A stretch of 46,132 nucleotides of DNA. Source: Prevotella sp. GTDB taxonomy: Bacteria > Bacteroidota > Bacteroidia > Bacteroidales > Muribaculaceae. The stretch lies in NCBI GenBank assembly GCA_023662865.1, contig JAMPIK010000015.1, forward strand, positions 1-46,132, read 5' to 3'. Shown in pieces: positions 26,606 to 34,167 of this stretch. Within the stretch, counting starts at the first letter, position 1, and every line of letters starts with the position of its first letter. Below the pieces are notes generated by a model. That model saw only the letters and a list, made by a program, of their open reading frames with translations, was not told where the DNA came from and searched no databases. The position numbers and the translations under genes are program-made.

Positions 26606-28303
26606 ATGAGGAAAATTTACAACTTGGCGGCTGCCGCTATGATACTTGTTCCCTGCGCAGCAACGGCAGACATATTGCCGAAGCAAATAGAGGGAGCCGC
26701 TTCGCTCAAGAAAGTGGAGAGCACAAACGTGCGCCGGACCGTTCAGGATATCAGAAATCATGAAAACAGTCAGGACGTCCGGGAAAATGAGGAGTCCGAG
26801 TTCGGCACTCCTATATATAACGCTCCCGAAGGTACCGTAATCCGACTTTCTCAAAGCGGTGAGGCATATAAACTTGAATGGCAAGTGCCCGCAAAAACAA
26901 CTTACGAGGGTGCCGCAGCTGAATTGGTAATTGCCAATGACGGTTCATATTATCTGAAAAATCCCACCTCACAGTGGACTACCAAAACCTACATCAAAGG
27001 TACAAAAGTCGGCAATACCATTGAATTCCAATTGCCGGTAAATGTCTTTGAGGCAAGCAAGGAATACGGCATGGGTGGAGATTATATCCTCACACTTCTT
27101 CAAAAGAACTCAAAAGGCTCTACCTTCACATCTTATGTGCCGGCAAATACGGATTTGGCAAAAGAGGCCGGACTTCCCGCTATCGAGAACAAACTCGTAA
27201 TTCATATTAATGAAGACGGTACATATACTTTCAACCCCGAAAAAGATGACAGTGTCATCTACGGGTTGATGAACTCTCAAACTCTGAAATGGCTTGCCCC
27301 GGCAGAAATTTCCTGCACATGGACACCGTTTGAGGAAGAAGGAGTAGTGCCTCCGACTGATATGGCTGTCGAGCAGATGGCTTATACTTATGTAAATGAA
27401 GATAATGAGAATAAAGGTCACTATGTAAATGTCGGATTTTACAACGATAACAAGGAAGTATATATACAAGGCTTGTTCCCGTCATTGCCCGATGCTTGGG
27501 TAAAGGGTACATACGAAGCTCAAGGCGACTATGACACTTACTTCGTACCCGCAGGTCAGTATCTCGGTTATGACGATTACAATTTCACTTATACATATCT
27601 GTACAGTGCGGTAGATGACGAGCTCGGCGGCTATGCTCCTTCCGATGGTCTTCTCTTTATCTACAATCGCAATGCCGGCACCCTGACCGCTCCCAAGCAA
27701 GCGATACTTTACGCTCCCGGTGCGGAACATTACTTTGTTGCTTACTTCAAACCCGTAATCACAAGTCTTGGCGCGGACGTAGATTTGACTCCCGCCGATC
27801 CGTATGATTTGAAATGTGAAAAAGACAGAGCCGGAGCCCTCTACTTCCAATTCACAGTGCCTAACGTGAATGTAGACGGTAAACTTCTTGACACAAAATC
27901 ATTGTATTATGTAATGTATGTAGACGGTGAACCCTACATCTTTACTCCTGACTCGTATATCAAGCTCGGTCAGGAAGTAGGTTATATTCCTTACAACTTC
28001 ACTGAAGGCTACGACTTTATAAGCTATGGTGACCAGCGTCAAATCTACTTGTATTTCGAGCCGGAGGGCAAGAAGCTCGGCGTGCAGCTTTTCAACATTA
28101 AGGACGGTGACATTAAGGCAAGCTCGAAACTTGTAGAGATGAACGTTTCCGGAATTGACGAGGTAGCATCCGACAAAGAAATTGCCGGTGTTAAATACTA
28201 TAACCTTAACGGTTGCCAAGTAGAGGCTCCCGGCTTCGGCGTCTTCGTGAAGGTAATAACTTACACCGATGGCACTACCGCCACCCTGAAAGTTGTGAAA
28301 TAA
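26606..28303 (+). CDS. Secreted protein of unknown function, 565 aa
   Basis: I do not recognise a named family. A Sec signal peptide (MRKIYNLAAAAMILVPCAATA) precedes a beta-rich body. That body has repeated Tyr/Asp/Asn-rich strands and segments that look like two copies of a sandwich domain (about 70-225 and 230-400). The C-terminal 40 residues (VKYYNLNGCQVEAPGFGVFVKVITYTDG...LKVVK) resemble the short YFNLxGxxV...GVYIxxxxGxxxKxxx ending found on many Bacteroidales exported proteins. That ending is related to T9SS sorting domains. The protein is acidic and lacks obvious catalytic motifs. It is monocistronic, with its own promoter and terminator. Confidence 0.8.
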   Translation: MRKIYNLAAAAMILVPCAATADILPKQIEGAASLKKVESTNVRRTVQDIRNHENSQDVRENEESEFGTPIYNAPEGTVIRLSQSGEAYKLEWQVPAKTTYEGAAAELVIANDGSYYLKNPTSQWTTKTYIKGTKVGNTIEFQLPVNVFEASKEYGMGGDYILTLLQKNSKGSTFTSYVPANTDLAKEAGLPAIENKLVIHINEDGTYTFNPEKDDSVIYGLMNSQTLKWLAPAEISCTWTPFEEEGVVPPTDMAVEQMAYTYVNEDNENKGHYVNVGFYNDNKEVYIQGLFPSLPDAWVKGTYEAQGDYDTYFVPAGQYLGYDDYNFTYTYLYSAVDDELGGYAPSDGLLFIYNRNAGTLTAPKQAILYAPGAEHYFVAYFKPVITSLGADVDLTPADPYDLKCEKDRAGALYFQFTVPNVNVDGKLLDTKSLYYVMYVDGEPYIFTPDSYIKLGQEVGYIPYNFTEGYDFISYGDQRQIYLYFEPEGKKLGVQLFNIKDGDIKASSKLVEMNVSGIDEVASDKEIAGVKYYNLNGCQVEAPGFGVFVKVITYTDGTTATLKVVK

Positions 28304-28320
28304 TTCACTGAATGAATACG

Positions 28321-28359
28321 AAAAAAAGTCGCCGGCTCACTGAGTCAGCGACTTTTTTT
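28321..28359 (+). terminator. Terminator of the 565-aa secreted protein gene
   Basis: AAAAAAAGTCGC (28321-28332) pairs with GCGACTTTTTTT (28348-28359), with an imperfect inner stem. The T-tract is part of the 3' arm. A -7 element for the next gene begins immediately afterwards. Confidence 0.88.
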
Positions 28360-28360
28360 G

Positions 28361-28368
28361 TAATTTTG
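28361..28368 (+). promoter_or_regulatory. -7 element for the rluA-like/purE/ispG operon
   Basis: TAATTTTG directly abuts the preceding terminator. Its -33 region would have to lie inside that terminator hairpin (about 28337-28341) and shows no TTTG. The leader to ATG 28388 is about 15 nt. Confidence 0.55.
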
Positions 28369-28387
28369 CGGCTTAAACGAAGAGAAT

Positions 28388-29302
28388 ATGAATTCACAAA
28401 AGAGAGGCGGTGCGGCGCTTGACCGTATTGTACAATTATATAACAAAGGCGAAGAGGCAGTCGCCCTTTTGCCGTTCTTGCAAACTGAATTACGACAAAT
28501 TTCCCGCACCCGAATTAAGTCATTGCTCAAATACGGGCATATACGCATTGAGGGGATTGCCGATGTGCGGCATGACACCCCGGTGGCTCCCGGCGCGGAA
28601 GTGCTTGTGAACCTTGCCCGACCCTTTGTCTCATTCTCGCATCCGCGCATCAAGTTAGTGTATGAAGATGATGACATCATTGTTATAAACAAGGGTTACG
28701 GATTGCTCTCCATGGGTACACCCTCCGCAAAGCGAGATGTCACGGCTTACAGTGTGCTGAAAGATTATGTAAAGAAACAAAATCCGCTGAACAAGATTTT
28801 TATAGTACACCGACTGGATCGCGACACTTCCGGACTGATGATGTTTGCCAAGACACCGAAGGCCAAAGAAGCAATGCAGCATAATTGGAACAATATGGTG
28901 CTCGAGCGCCGGTATGTGGCTGTGTTGGAAGGTGTGCTTGAAGAAGACTCCGGGGCTGTGCGCTCCTATCTTGATGAAACGCGGCAATTTGAAGTGTATT
29001 CCACTCATGAAAAAGGGAAAGGGCAACTTGCTCAAACCCTGTATCGCGTGCTCGGCAGAGGAGGCGGTTATTCGCTCGTGGAATTTTCGTTGGACACCGG
29101 GCGTAAAAATCAAATCCGAGTGCATGCGCATGACATGGGACACCCCATCGTCGGCGACCGCAAATACGGCGCCGTATCCAGCCCCATACATCGCCTTGCC
29201 CTCCATGCACGCACTCTGCGCTTTGTACACCCGATTACCCGGAAAGATATGCGCTTTGAGTTGCCCGTTCCGGCACGCTTCAATTCATTGATAAAAAAAT
29301 AG
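28388..29302 (+). CDS. RluA-family 23S rRNA pseudouridine synthase, 304 aa
   Basis: Isomerises specific uridines in RNA. An S4-like RNA-binding segment (about 30-85, RTRIKSLLKYGHIRIEG) precedes the catalytic domain. Motif II is HRLDRDTSGL (141-150) with catalytic Asp144. The later motifs are LVEFSLDTGRKNQIRVHAHDMGHPIVGDRKYG and RLALHARTLRFVHP. The arrangement is that of RluD/RluC-like enzymes, and the exact target uridines cannot be told from sequence. It is first in an operon with purE (10 nt gap) and ispG. Confidence 0.93.
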   Translation: MNSQKRGGAALDRIVQLYNKGEEAVALLPFLQTELRQISRTRIKSLLKYGHIRIEGIADVRHDTPVAPGAEVLVNLARPFVSFSHPRIKLVYEDDDIIVINKGYGLLSMGTPSAKRDVTAYSVLKDYVKKQNPLNKIFIVHRLDRDTSGLMMFAKTPKAKEAMQHNWNNMVLERRYVAVLEGVLEEDSGAVRSYLDETRQFEVYSTHEKGKGQLAQTLYRVLGRGGGYSLVEFSLDTGRKNQIRVHAHDMGHPIVGDRKYGAVSSPIHRLALHARTLRFVHPITRKDMRFELPVPARFNSLIKK

Positions 29303-29312
29303 TTTAAATAAT

Positions 29313-29819
29313 ATGCAACCACTTGTAAGTGTAATCATGGGCAGCACTTCCGACTTGCCCGTAATGGAGAAGGCTTGCGCCTTCTTCGATGAAATGGGAA
29401 TACCCTTTGAAGTAAACGCCCTGTCTGCCCACCGCACACCGGCAGAAGTAGATATTTTCGCGCGCGAAGCCGAGGGTCGCGGCATCAAGGTGATAATAGC
29501 CGCTGCCGGTATGGCCGCACATCTCGGCGGTGTGATTGCCGCGCTCACCACCCTCCCGGTAATCGGTGTGCCGATACGCTCATCGTTTGACGGGCTTGAC
29601 TCCCTGCTCTCAATCGTGCAGATGCCTCCCGGCATACCTGTGGCAACTGTCGGTGTGAACGGAGCGCAAAATGCCGCAGTGCTTGCTGCGGAAATACTGG
29701 CTCTTTCGGATTCCGACCTGCGTGAGCGTTTCGCAAAATGGAAAGCGGGTCTCGCTCAAAAGATTGTAAAAGCAAACGAAGAGCTTCATAAACTGAATTA
29801 CAAGTTTAAGACCAACTAA
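29313..29819 (+). CDS. purE: 5-(carboxyamino)imidazole ribonucleotide mutase, class I PurE, 168 aa
   Basis: Catalyses the N5-CAIR to CAIR step of purine synthesis. Diagnostic blocks are SVIMGSTSDLPVM at the N-terminus, the catalytic SAHRTP and the loop IAAAGMAAHLGGV. VIGVPIRSSFDGLDSLLSIVQMPPGIPVATV marks class I. Length is normal. It sits between the pseudouridine synthase gene and ispG with 10- and 14-nt gaps, so all three are co-transcribed. No purK is present in the window. Confidence 0.97.
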   Translation: MQPLVSVIMGSTSDLPVMEKACAFFDEMGIPFEVNALSAHRTPAEVDIFAREAEGRGIKVIIAAAGMAAHLGGVIAALTTLPVIGVPIRSSFDGLDSLLSIVQMPPGIPVATVGVNGAQNAAVLAAEILALSDSDLRERFAKWKAGLAQKIVKANEELHKLNYKFKTN

Positions 29820-29833
29820 TCTTTTCTTGGCAG

Positions 29834-31444
29834 ATGAACAGATACAACTATCAGCGCCGCGCCACTCGCCCGGTGCGTGTCGGCACTGTTGAAATAGGGG
29901 GTGAAGCCCCTATTCGCGTACAAAGTATGACCGATACCGACACAAACGATGTGGAGGCATCGGAGGCACAAGCCGAGCGTATAATCAGCGCCGGCGGCGA
30001 ATTGGTGCGCCTCACTACTCAAGGAGAGAGAGAGGCACAAGCAATAGGCCGAGTTCGGGAGCAACTGCGTGCCAAGGGTATTGACACTCCGATAGTGGCC
30101 GATGTGCACTTTAATCGCAATGCCGCTTTTACAGCCGCGCTCAATTGCGAAAAGGTGCGTATCAATCCGGGCAACTTCGCCGATGCGGCTCGCACATTCA
30201 AGAAGCTTACTTTTACCGATGAGGAATATGCCTCCGAGCTTGAGCGCATACGCGAAATCTTGCTGCCTTTCCTGAATGTATGCCGCGAAAACGACACGGC
30301 GATACGTTTGGGTATAAACCACGGGTCGCTCTCCGACCGCATCATGAGCCGATACGGCGACTCCCCGGTCGGCATGACCCAAAGCGCGATAGAGTATCTG
30401 CAAATTTGTAAAGACGCCGGATTTGACAATGTCGTAATATCGATGAAATCGTCAAACCCGGTAGTAATGGTTGAGGCCGTGCGTACATTGGTGGCGGCGA
30501 TGGACGAGAGAGGTATGGACTATCCGCTGCACTTGGGAGTGACCGAGGCCGGCGATGGACAGGAGGCGCGCATTAAGAGCGCTGTGGGTATCGGTACTCT
30601 CTTGGCGGAAGGGTTGGGAGACACGGTTCGCGTGTCGCTGAGCGAAGCGCCAGAGGCGGAGATACCGGTGGCGAAAGCTCTTGTAGACTATGTGTATTCT
30701 CGCCGCGAAGCCATAAATATCGAGCCGGAGAGAACGGCTGAATTTCCGGCGCGCAAATTTGCCTCCCCTTATTTTGACGGTGTTGTGTCGCTTGCCGGGC
30801 AAAGCATTGAAATTCAAGATGCTTGGCATCGAGTCACGACAGAAGAAGAACCGACACTTTTCGCGGATGAAAAGCCGATAGTGCTGAAATCAGCCTCGGC
30901 CAACATACCGGGAGCCATGCAATCATGGATAGACCGTTTTGTTGCTATCGGCGGTAAGAATCCGATTATCCTTGAAGTGGAATATTCTGACAGCTCACTT
31001 GAAGATACCCAACTAAAAGCGGCCGCCGACCTCGGACCTGTGCTTATGAACGGCTATGGCTCGGGCATTCATATAGTTGCTCCCTATGATATGGCCGATA
31101 CCGAACTTATAATATTGCAAGCCTGTCGGTTGCGATTTAGTCGCACGGAGTATATTGCTTGTCCGGGGTGCGGGCGCACTATGTTTGACCTCCACGGCAC
31201 ATTGGCCAAAGTAAAGGCGGCCACTTCGCATATACCCGGTCTGCGACTAGGTGTAATGGGTTGTATAGTGAACGGCCCGGGCGAAATGGCAGATGCCGAC
31301 TACGGCTATGTGGGAGCGGCAGTCGGCAAAATCAGTCTGTATAAAGGCAAGGAATGTGTCGAAAAGAACATTCCGCAAGAGCAGGCAATTGAGCGGCTCG
31401 TGGCTCTGCTCAAAGCCGAAGGAGTCTGGAAAGACCCCGTTTAA
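29834..31444 (+). CDS. ispG: 4-hydroxy-3-methylbut-2-en-1-yl diphosphate synthase, large type, 536 aa
   Basis: Iron-sulfur enzyme of the MEP isoprenoid pathway converting MEcPP to HMBPP. The TIM-barrel part begins TRPVRVGTVEIGGEAPIRVQSMTDTDT. The [4Fe-4S] ligands are visible in CPGCGRTMFDL (about 442) and MGCIVNGPGEMADADYGYVG (about 476). An extra domain of roughly 150-170 residues lies between barrel and cluster domain (about 265-430), as in the plant/Bacteroidota/Chlamydia type. The E. coli form, about 370 aa, lacks it. The whole is somewhat shorter than the 600-residue Bacteroides proteins I recall. Its TAA stop overlaps the stop of the converging PepSY-like gene. Confidence 0.96.
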   Translation: MNRYNYQRRATRPVRVGTVEIGGEAPIRVQSMTDTDTNDVEASEAQAERIISAGGELVRLTTQGEREAQAIGRVREQLRAKGIDTPIVADVHFNRNAAFTAALNCEKVRINPGNFADAARTFKKLTFTDEEYASELERIREILLPFLNVCRENDTAIRLGINHGSLSDRIMSRYGDSPVGMTQSAIEYLQICKDAGFDNVVISMKSSNPVVMVEAVRTLVAAMDERGMDYPLHLGVTEAGDGQEARIKSAVGIGTLLAEGLGDTVRVSLSEAPEAEIPVAKALVDYVYSRREAINIEPERTAEFPARKFASPYFDGVVSLAGQSIEIQDAWHRVTTEEEPTLFADEKPIVLKSASANIPGAMQSWIDRFVAIGGKNPIILEVEYSDSSLEDTQLKAAADLGPVLMNGYGSGIHIVAPYDMADTELIILQACRLRFSRTEYIACPGCGRTMFDLHGTLAKVKAATSHIPGLRLGVMGCIVNGPGEMADADYGYVGAAVGKISLYKGKECVEKNIPQEQAIERLVALLKAEGVWKDPV

Positions 31445-31878
31445 TCGTAGCGGAGGAAACGACCGGCGGAGTTGAATTCGGCATCGATACCGTTGCTGAG
31501 TTCAATTTCGTAGCCGTTGCGCTTCTTCTCGATACCCACAATTCGCGCACCCTTCTGGTTCTGTTTTACCCAGTCGCGAATGGCCTGCGGCACCATCTTG
31601 TCAGGTACGGAGCTTTTCATTGAGCTCTCAATGTCTTTCCAATTGCCGGAACGGTCGAAAGTCACCTCGCTGCCATCGGTGAGGATTACCTCGTATTCGC
31701 TTACCCGGCCAAAGTCTTTGTCTACTTTTATCACACTGACATCTCCCTTGAAGTTGTTCTTCAATACAGTGCGGGCTGCAGCGGGCAGCACATTCACATC
31801 ATGAGTATATCGGTCGCGAGCGGACGCAGAAAGTCCGATACCGGCCATTAGCATAATCGCCAAAAGAAATTTCTTCAT
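31441..31878 (-). CDS. PepSY-like (BLIP-like) periplasmic protein, 145 aa
   Basis: Small exported protein with a Sec signal (MKKFLLAIMLMAGIGLSASA). Two similar beta-sheet units follow, each with an amphipathic helix then strands. They are RVSEYEVILTDGSEVTFDRSGNWKDIE (about 65-91) and NGYEIELSNGIDAEFNSAGRFLRYD (121-145). This is the tandem layout of the PepSY-like proteins common in Bacteroides. The function is unknown. The reading frame continues to 32010, but that extension runs through the promoter and into the neighbouring ClC gene, so ATG 31878 is the start. Its stop shares the TTAA at 31441-31444 with ispG. Confidence 0.88.
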   Translation of the reverse strand: MKKFLLAIMLMAGIGLSASARDRYTHDVNVLPAAARTVLKNNFKGDVSVIKVDKDFGRVSEYEVILTDGSEVTFDRSGNWKDIESSMKSSVPDKMVPQAIRDWVKQNQKGARIVGIEKKRNGYEIELSNGIDAEFNSAGRFLRYD

Positions 31879-31910
31879 AACTGTTAATTTTATTGTTTTG
31901 TATAATTTGA

Positions 31911-31918
31911 CAAATTTA
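31911..31918 (-). promoter_or_regulatory. -7 element of the PepSY-like gene
   Basis: TAAATTTG on the minus strand lies 32 nt before the ATG, in the 52-bp gap after the ClC gene. The -33 region falls in the end of the ClC coding sequence and has no clear TTTG. Confidence 0.5.
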
Positions 31919-31930
31919 TTTAACTGAGGT

Positions 31931-33301
31931 TTAACTGTGGGTGACAAACGGTTTGTGTTTCTTCCAAGCCGAGGAGCCGGCGGCAATCCAGTAAGATATA
32001 AACGCCACAAGGCAGACGGGCAGCAGGAGTGAATATGTGCCGCTCACCTCAACAGTGATGAATGTGGCCATCAGCGGAGCCCGGACTATGCCGGCCATGC
32101 CCCCGGCCATACAGACATATGCAATCTGTTCCGGAGCGAGTGTGCAGCCCAACATATGTGCACCCATGGCAAAGAGCATACCCGCCAAGCCTCCGGCAAA
32201 CAAGGTGGGTGCAAAAGAGCCGGACACACCTCCGGCATTGTTGGTGGTAAACACTGCCCCTCCTTTTACCAAAATAATCAGGCCGAGCATTGCCGGAATT
32301 GCCAATGAAGTATCGACATTTTGCAATGCACTGTTGTTCAGGAGCTGTGCGGCGTCACTATTAAGCACATTGGCCAATGCACCATAACCCTCACCATAAA
32401 GGGCCGGCATATAGTAGACGAGAAGCCCGATGAAGAGACCTCCGACTATGTTGCGCAGCCAAGCCTTCTTTATCTTCAGACAAGCGGAGCGAAGAGCCAA
32501 GCCGCTGAAGTGATACCATTTGCAATATAACCCTAATAAAAGGCCAATCGGAATAAGCCACCAAATTTGGGAATAGTCGAAAGCCGATGTAGTCCATGAA
32601 AGCTCCGGACTCATGTCTGAGAGTACGAAAGCCGATGTGGCGCTCATCAGGCAGCAGGCGGTAATCCCTAAAATTCCGGCTGTCGTGAAACTCATGCCTA
32701 AAACTTCGAGAGCAAAGAACACTCCTCCTAACGGAGCTTTGAAAATAGCCGCGATGCCGGCTGCCGCTCCCATACCTACCATGAGCCGCACATAAGAACG
32801 ATCCAGGCGAAAGAAGCGTGCGGCATTACTGCCAATGGCCGCTCCGGCGTATGCAATCGGTCCTTCCGCTCCGGCAGAGCCTCCCAATCCTATTGTGAAA
32901 GCACACCCTATGAGCGGCTGATATATGAGTTGGTGAGGCATTTTGTAATTTTTTACTCTCAATGCCCGGCGCAGCCGCTCCGTGCCTCTGTTTACGTAAC
33001 GCTTGAATACCCTCCGCTGCAATACCCCGCTTATGAGAAGGCCCGCCAAGGGTATGAATATAAAAATCCATGTGTGTTGGCCGTTGGTTATCGGATACAT
33101 TGCCAACTTTCCGATTTGCGAGATGCACAGTTTAAGCAACCAAGCACCGACACCGGCAAACAACCCGGTAATAAGGCATACAAGCAGAATACGCGCATGA
33201 ATTGTCATGCGAGTTTTGCTCCACGTGCCGTCATCAACCGACCAATGTTGCAACCATGGACGAATATATTGTCGGTACAGACTCATTATTGTTCTTTCCA
33301 T
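31931..33301 (-). CDS. ClC-family chloride channel/transporter, 456 aa
   Basis: Polytopic inner-membrane anion channel or H+/anion antiporter. Recognisable ClC blocks are GLGGSAGAEGPIAYAGAAIG (equivalent of GREGP, with the gating Glu kept), GMGAAAGIAAIFKAPLGGVFFALEV and GGVSGSFAPTLFAGG (the GxFxP motif). The first selectivity motif GSGIP is not recognisable: the equivalent place reads NRGTERLRRAL. The internal proton glutamate position appears as Val in FFALEV. No CBS domains are attached. ATG 33301 is used, and ATG 33286 is an alternative. I found no clear promoter upstream. Confidence 0.92.
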   Translation of the reverse strand: MERTIMSLYRQYIRPWLQHWSVDDGTWSKTRMTIHARILLVCLITGLFAGVGAWLLKLCISQIGKLAMYPITNGQHTWIFIFIPLAGLLISGVLQRRVFKRYVNRGTERLRRALRVKNYKMPHQLIYQPLIGCAFTIGLGGSAGAEGPIAYAGAAIGSNAARFFRLDRSYVRLMVGMGAAAGIAAIFKAPLGGVFFALEVLGMSFTTAGILGITACCLMSATSAFVLSDMSPELSWTTSAFDYSQIWWLIPIGLLLGLYCKWYHFSGLALRSACLKIKKAWLRNIVGGLFIGLLVYYMPALYGEGYGALANVLNSDAAQLLNNSALQNVDTSLAIPAMLGLIILVKGGAVFTTNNAGGVSGSFAPTLFAGGLAGMLFAMGAHMLGCTLAPEQIAYVCMAGGMAGIVRAPLMATFITVEVSGTYSLLLPVCLVAFISYWIAAGSSAWKKHKPFVTHS

Positions 33302-33420
33302 TTATAACATCGGGCGAAAAGAACAGTTCAAACCGTAAAAATTTTTCATATCATAAGATATTGGTATTTAATGTTTTAAACAAAAAGTAGAAAAATTTTC
33401 AAAAAAATATCGTCAAAATA
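33302..33420. other. AT-rich intergenic spacer between the ClC gene and tRNA-Asp promoter
   Basis: Very AT-rich sequence with no gene. The only promoter-like element toward the ClC gene is an imperfect -7 match near 33330 (a three-base gap instead of two), too weak to call. Confidence 0.5.
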
Positions 33421-33452
33421 TTTGGCGGGTATGAAAAAAGGTACTAACTTTG
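33421..33452 (+). promoter_or_regulatory. Promoter of tRNA-Asp
   Basis: TTTG (33421-33424), a 20-bp spacer and TAACTTTG (33445-33452) match the consensus exactly. The tRNA begins about 55 nt downstream of the predicted start. Confidence 0.87.
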
Positions 33453-33512
33453 CACTCGCAATCGGGAAGCAAGAGAGCTTCAAAAAAACCGATAAGCAAC
33501 GAAATCCAAAAT

Positions 33513-33586
33513 GGTGCGGTAGTTCAGCTGGTTAGAATACATGCCTGTCACGCATGGGGTCGCGGGTTCGAGTCCCGTCCGCACCG
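33513..33586 (+). tRNA. tRNA-Asp (anticodon GTC)
   Basis: The acceptor stem GGTGCGG/CCGCACC has discriminator G. The anticodon stem ATGCC/CGCAT (one mismatch-tolerant pair) encloses CTGTCAC, giving anticodon GTC. The T arm is GCGGG-TTCGAGT-CCCGT. CCA is not encoded (CCG follows). A predicted open frame over this region is therefore not a protein gene. Confidence 0.95.
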
Positions 33587-33600
33587 CCGAGGAGAGAGGA

Positions 33601-33642
33601 AAGAGCAACATGGTAACTTCGGTTTCCGGTTGCTCTTTTTTT
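33601..33642 (+). terminator. Terminator of tRNA-Asp with UUCG tetraloop
   Basis: An outer stem pairs AAGAGCAAC (33601-33609) with GTTGCTCTT (33629-33637). The inner stem GGTAAC/GTTTCC has one mismatch and is capped by TTCG (33618-33621). A T-run follows. Confidence 0.92.
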
Positions 33643-33703
33643 GTCCGGCTCCCGATCTTAAAGACTTTGGGTATTTGTCTCCTAAATTAAAATCTTTAAG
33701 TTT

Positions 33704-33734
33704 TTTGTCGGTTTGGAAAAAGTTTGTAATTTTG
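33704..33734 (+). promoter_or_regulatory. Promoter upstream of the cobalamin riboswitch
   Basis: TTTG (33704-33707), a 19-bp spacer and TAATTTTG (33727-33734) match the consensus. Predicted transcription starts at the 5' edge of the riboswitch. Confidence 0.85.
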
Positions 33735-33740
33735 CAGCGC

Positions 33741-33943
33741 AATACGGTTAGTAGCCCATGCAATTTATGTGCGAGGGTGAACAGGGAAATCCGTGAAAGT
33801 CGGATGCAGTTCCCGCTGCTGTAAGTCTTGTTTTGATAATTCGAAACAGGGGAGGAAAGCAAATTAAGCCACTGAGGCGCTCAACCTCGGGAAGGCAAGC
33901 TTCCAAACAGCCCCGCAGACAAGCCAGAAGACCTGCCGTTTGT
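33741..33943 (+). promoter_or_regulatory. Cobalamin (B12) riboswitch
   Basis: The conserved B12 box AGCCAGAAGACCTGCC is at 33922-33937. The core segment GGGAAATCCGTGAAAGTCGG, the conserved TTCCCGCTGCTGTAAGT and the loop segment GAGGCGCTCAACCTC occur in the right order upstream. The closing stem P1 pairs ACGG (33744-33747) with CCGT (33936-33939). It binds adenosyl- or other cobalamins and controls the mRNA downstream. The only gene downstream in the same direction before a terminator-like hairpin is the 2325-aa secreted protein. Confidence 0.93.
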
Positions 33944-34015
33944 GTGTGCGTGTCCGCTTTGGCACGCCAAGTATCCGCAAGGCCTTCGGGAGTTAGGGCA
34001 ATGTAAACGGTTTTT
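33936..34015 (+). terminator. Candidate riboswitch expression platform (terminator-like)
   Basis: CCGTTTGTGT (33936-33945) can pair over ten positions (three G-U) with ATGTAAACGG (34001-34010), directly followed by TTTTT (34011-34015). Smaller GC-rich hairpins can fold within the enclosed 55 bases. The left arm is the same CCGT that closes P1, so the two folds exclude each other. The direction of control cannot be decided by eye. Confidence 0.5.
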
Positions 34016-34167
34016 CCCTCATCTTATATTTTCGATAGGGTATTACTGTAGACTTACTTCATGACAATGCGCCTCTTTTGCAAGGTGCCACCGCGAGCTG
34101 CGAGGATGCTTGATAATTTTGTAATTCTATTAATTATCTTATTATCAAAATTCTAAGGGTAAAAAAC
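34016..34167 (+). other. Rest of the 5' leader of the giant gene
   Basis: About 150 nt of untranslated leader with no open frame of note. TTGATAAT (34110-34117) can pair with ATTATCAA (34141-34148), placing a hairpin 20 nt before the ATG, which could affect ribosome access. Confidence 0.45.

Noticed and set aside
33450..33824. 124-aa open frame on the plus strand
   Set aside because: It translates straight through tRNA-Asp, its terminator and the riboswitch promoter.
34114..34121. TAATTTTG resembling a -7 element just before the giant gene
   Set aside because: There is no TTTG at 19-21 bp upstream, and the sequence is part of an AT-rich hairpin. A second, riboswitch-independent promoter is not supported.
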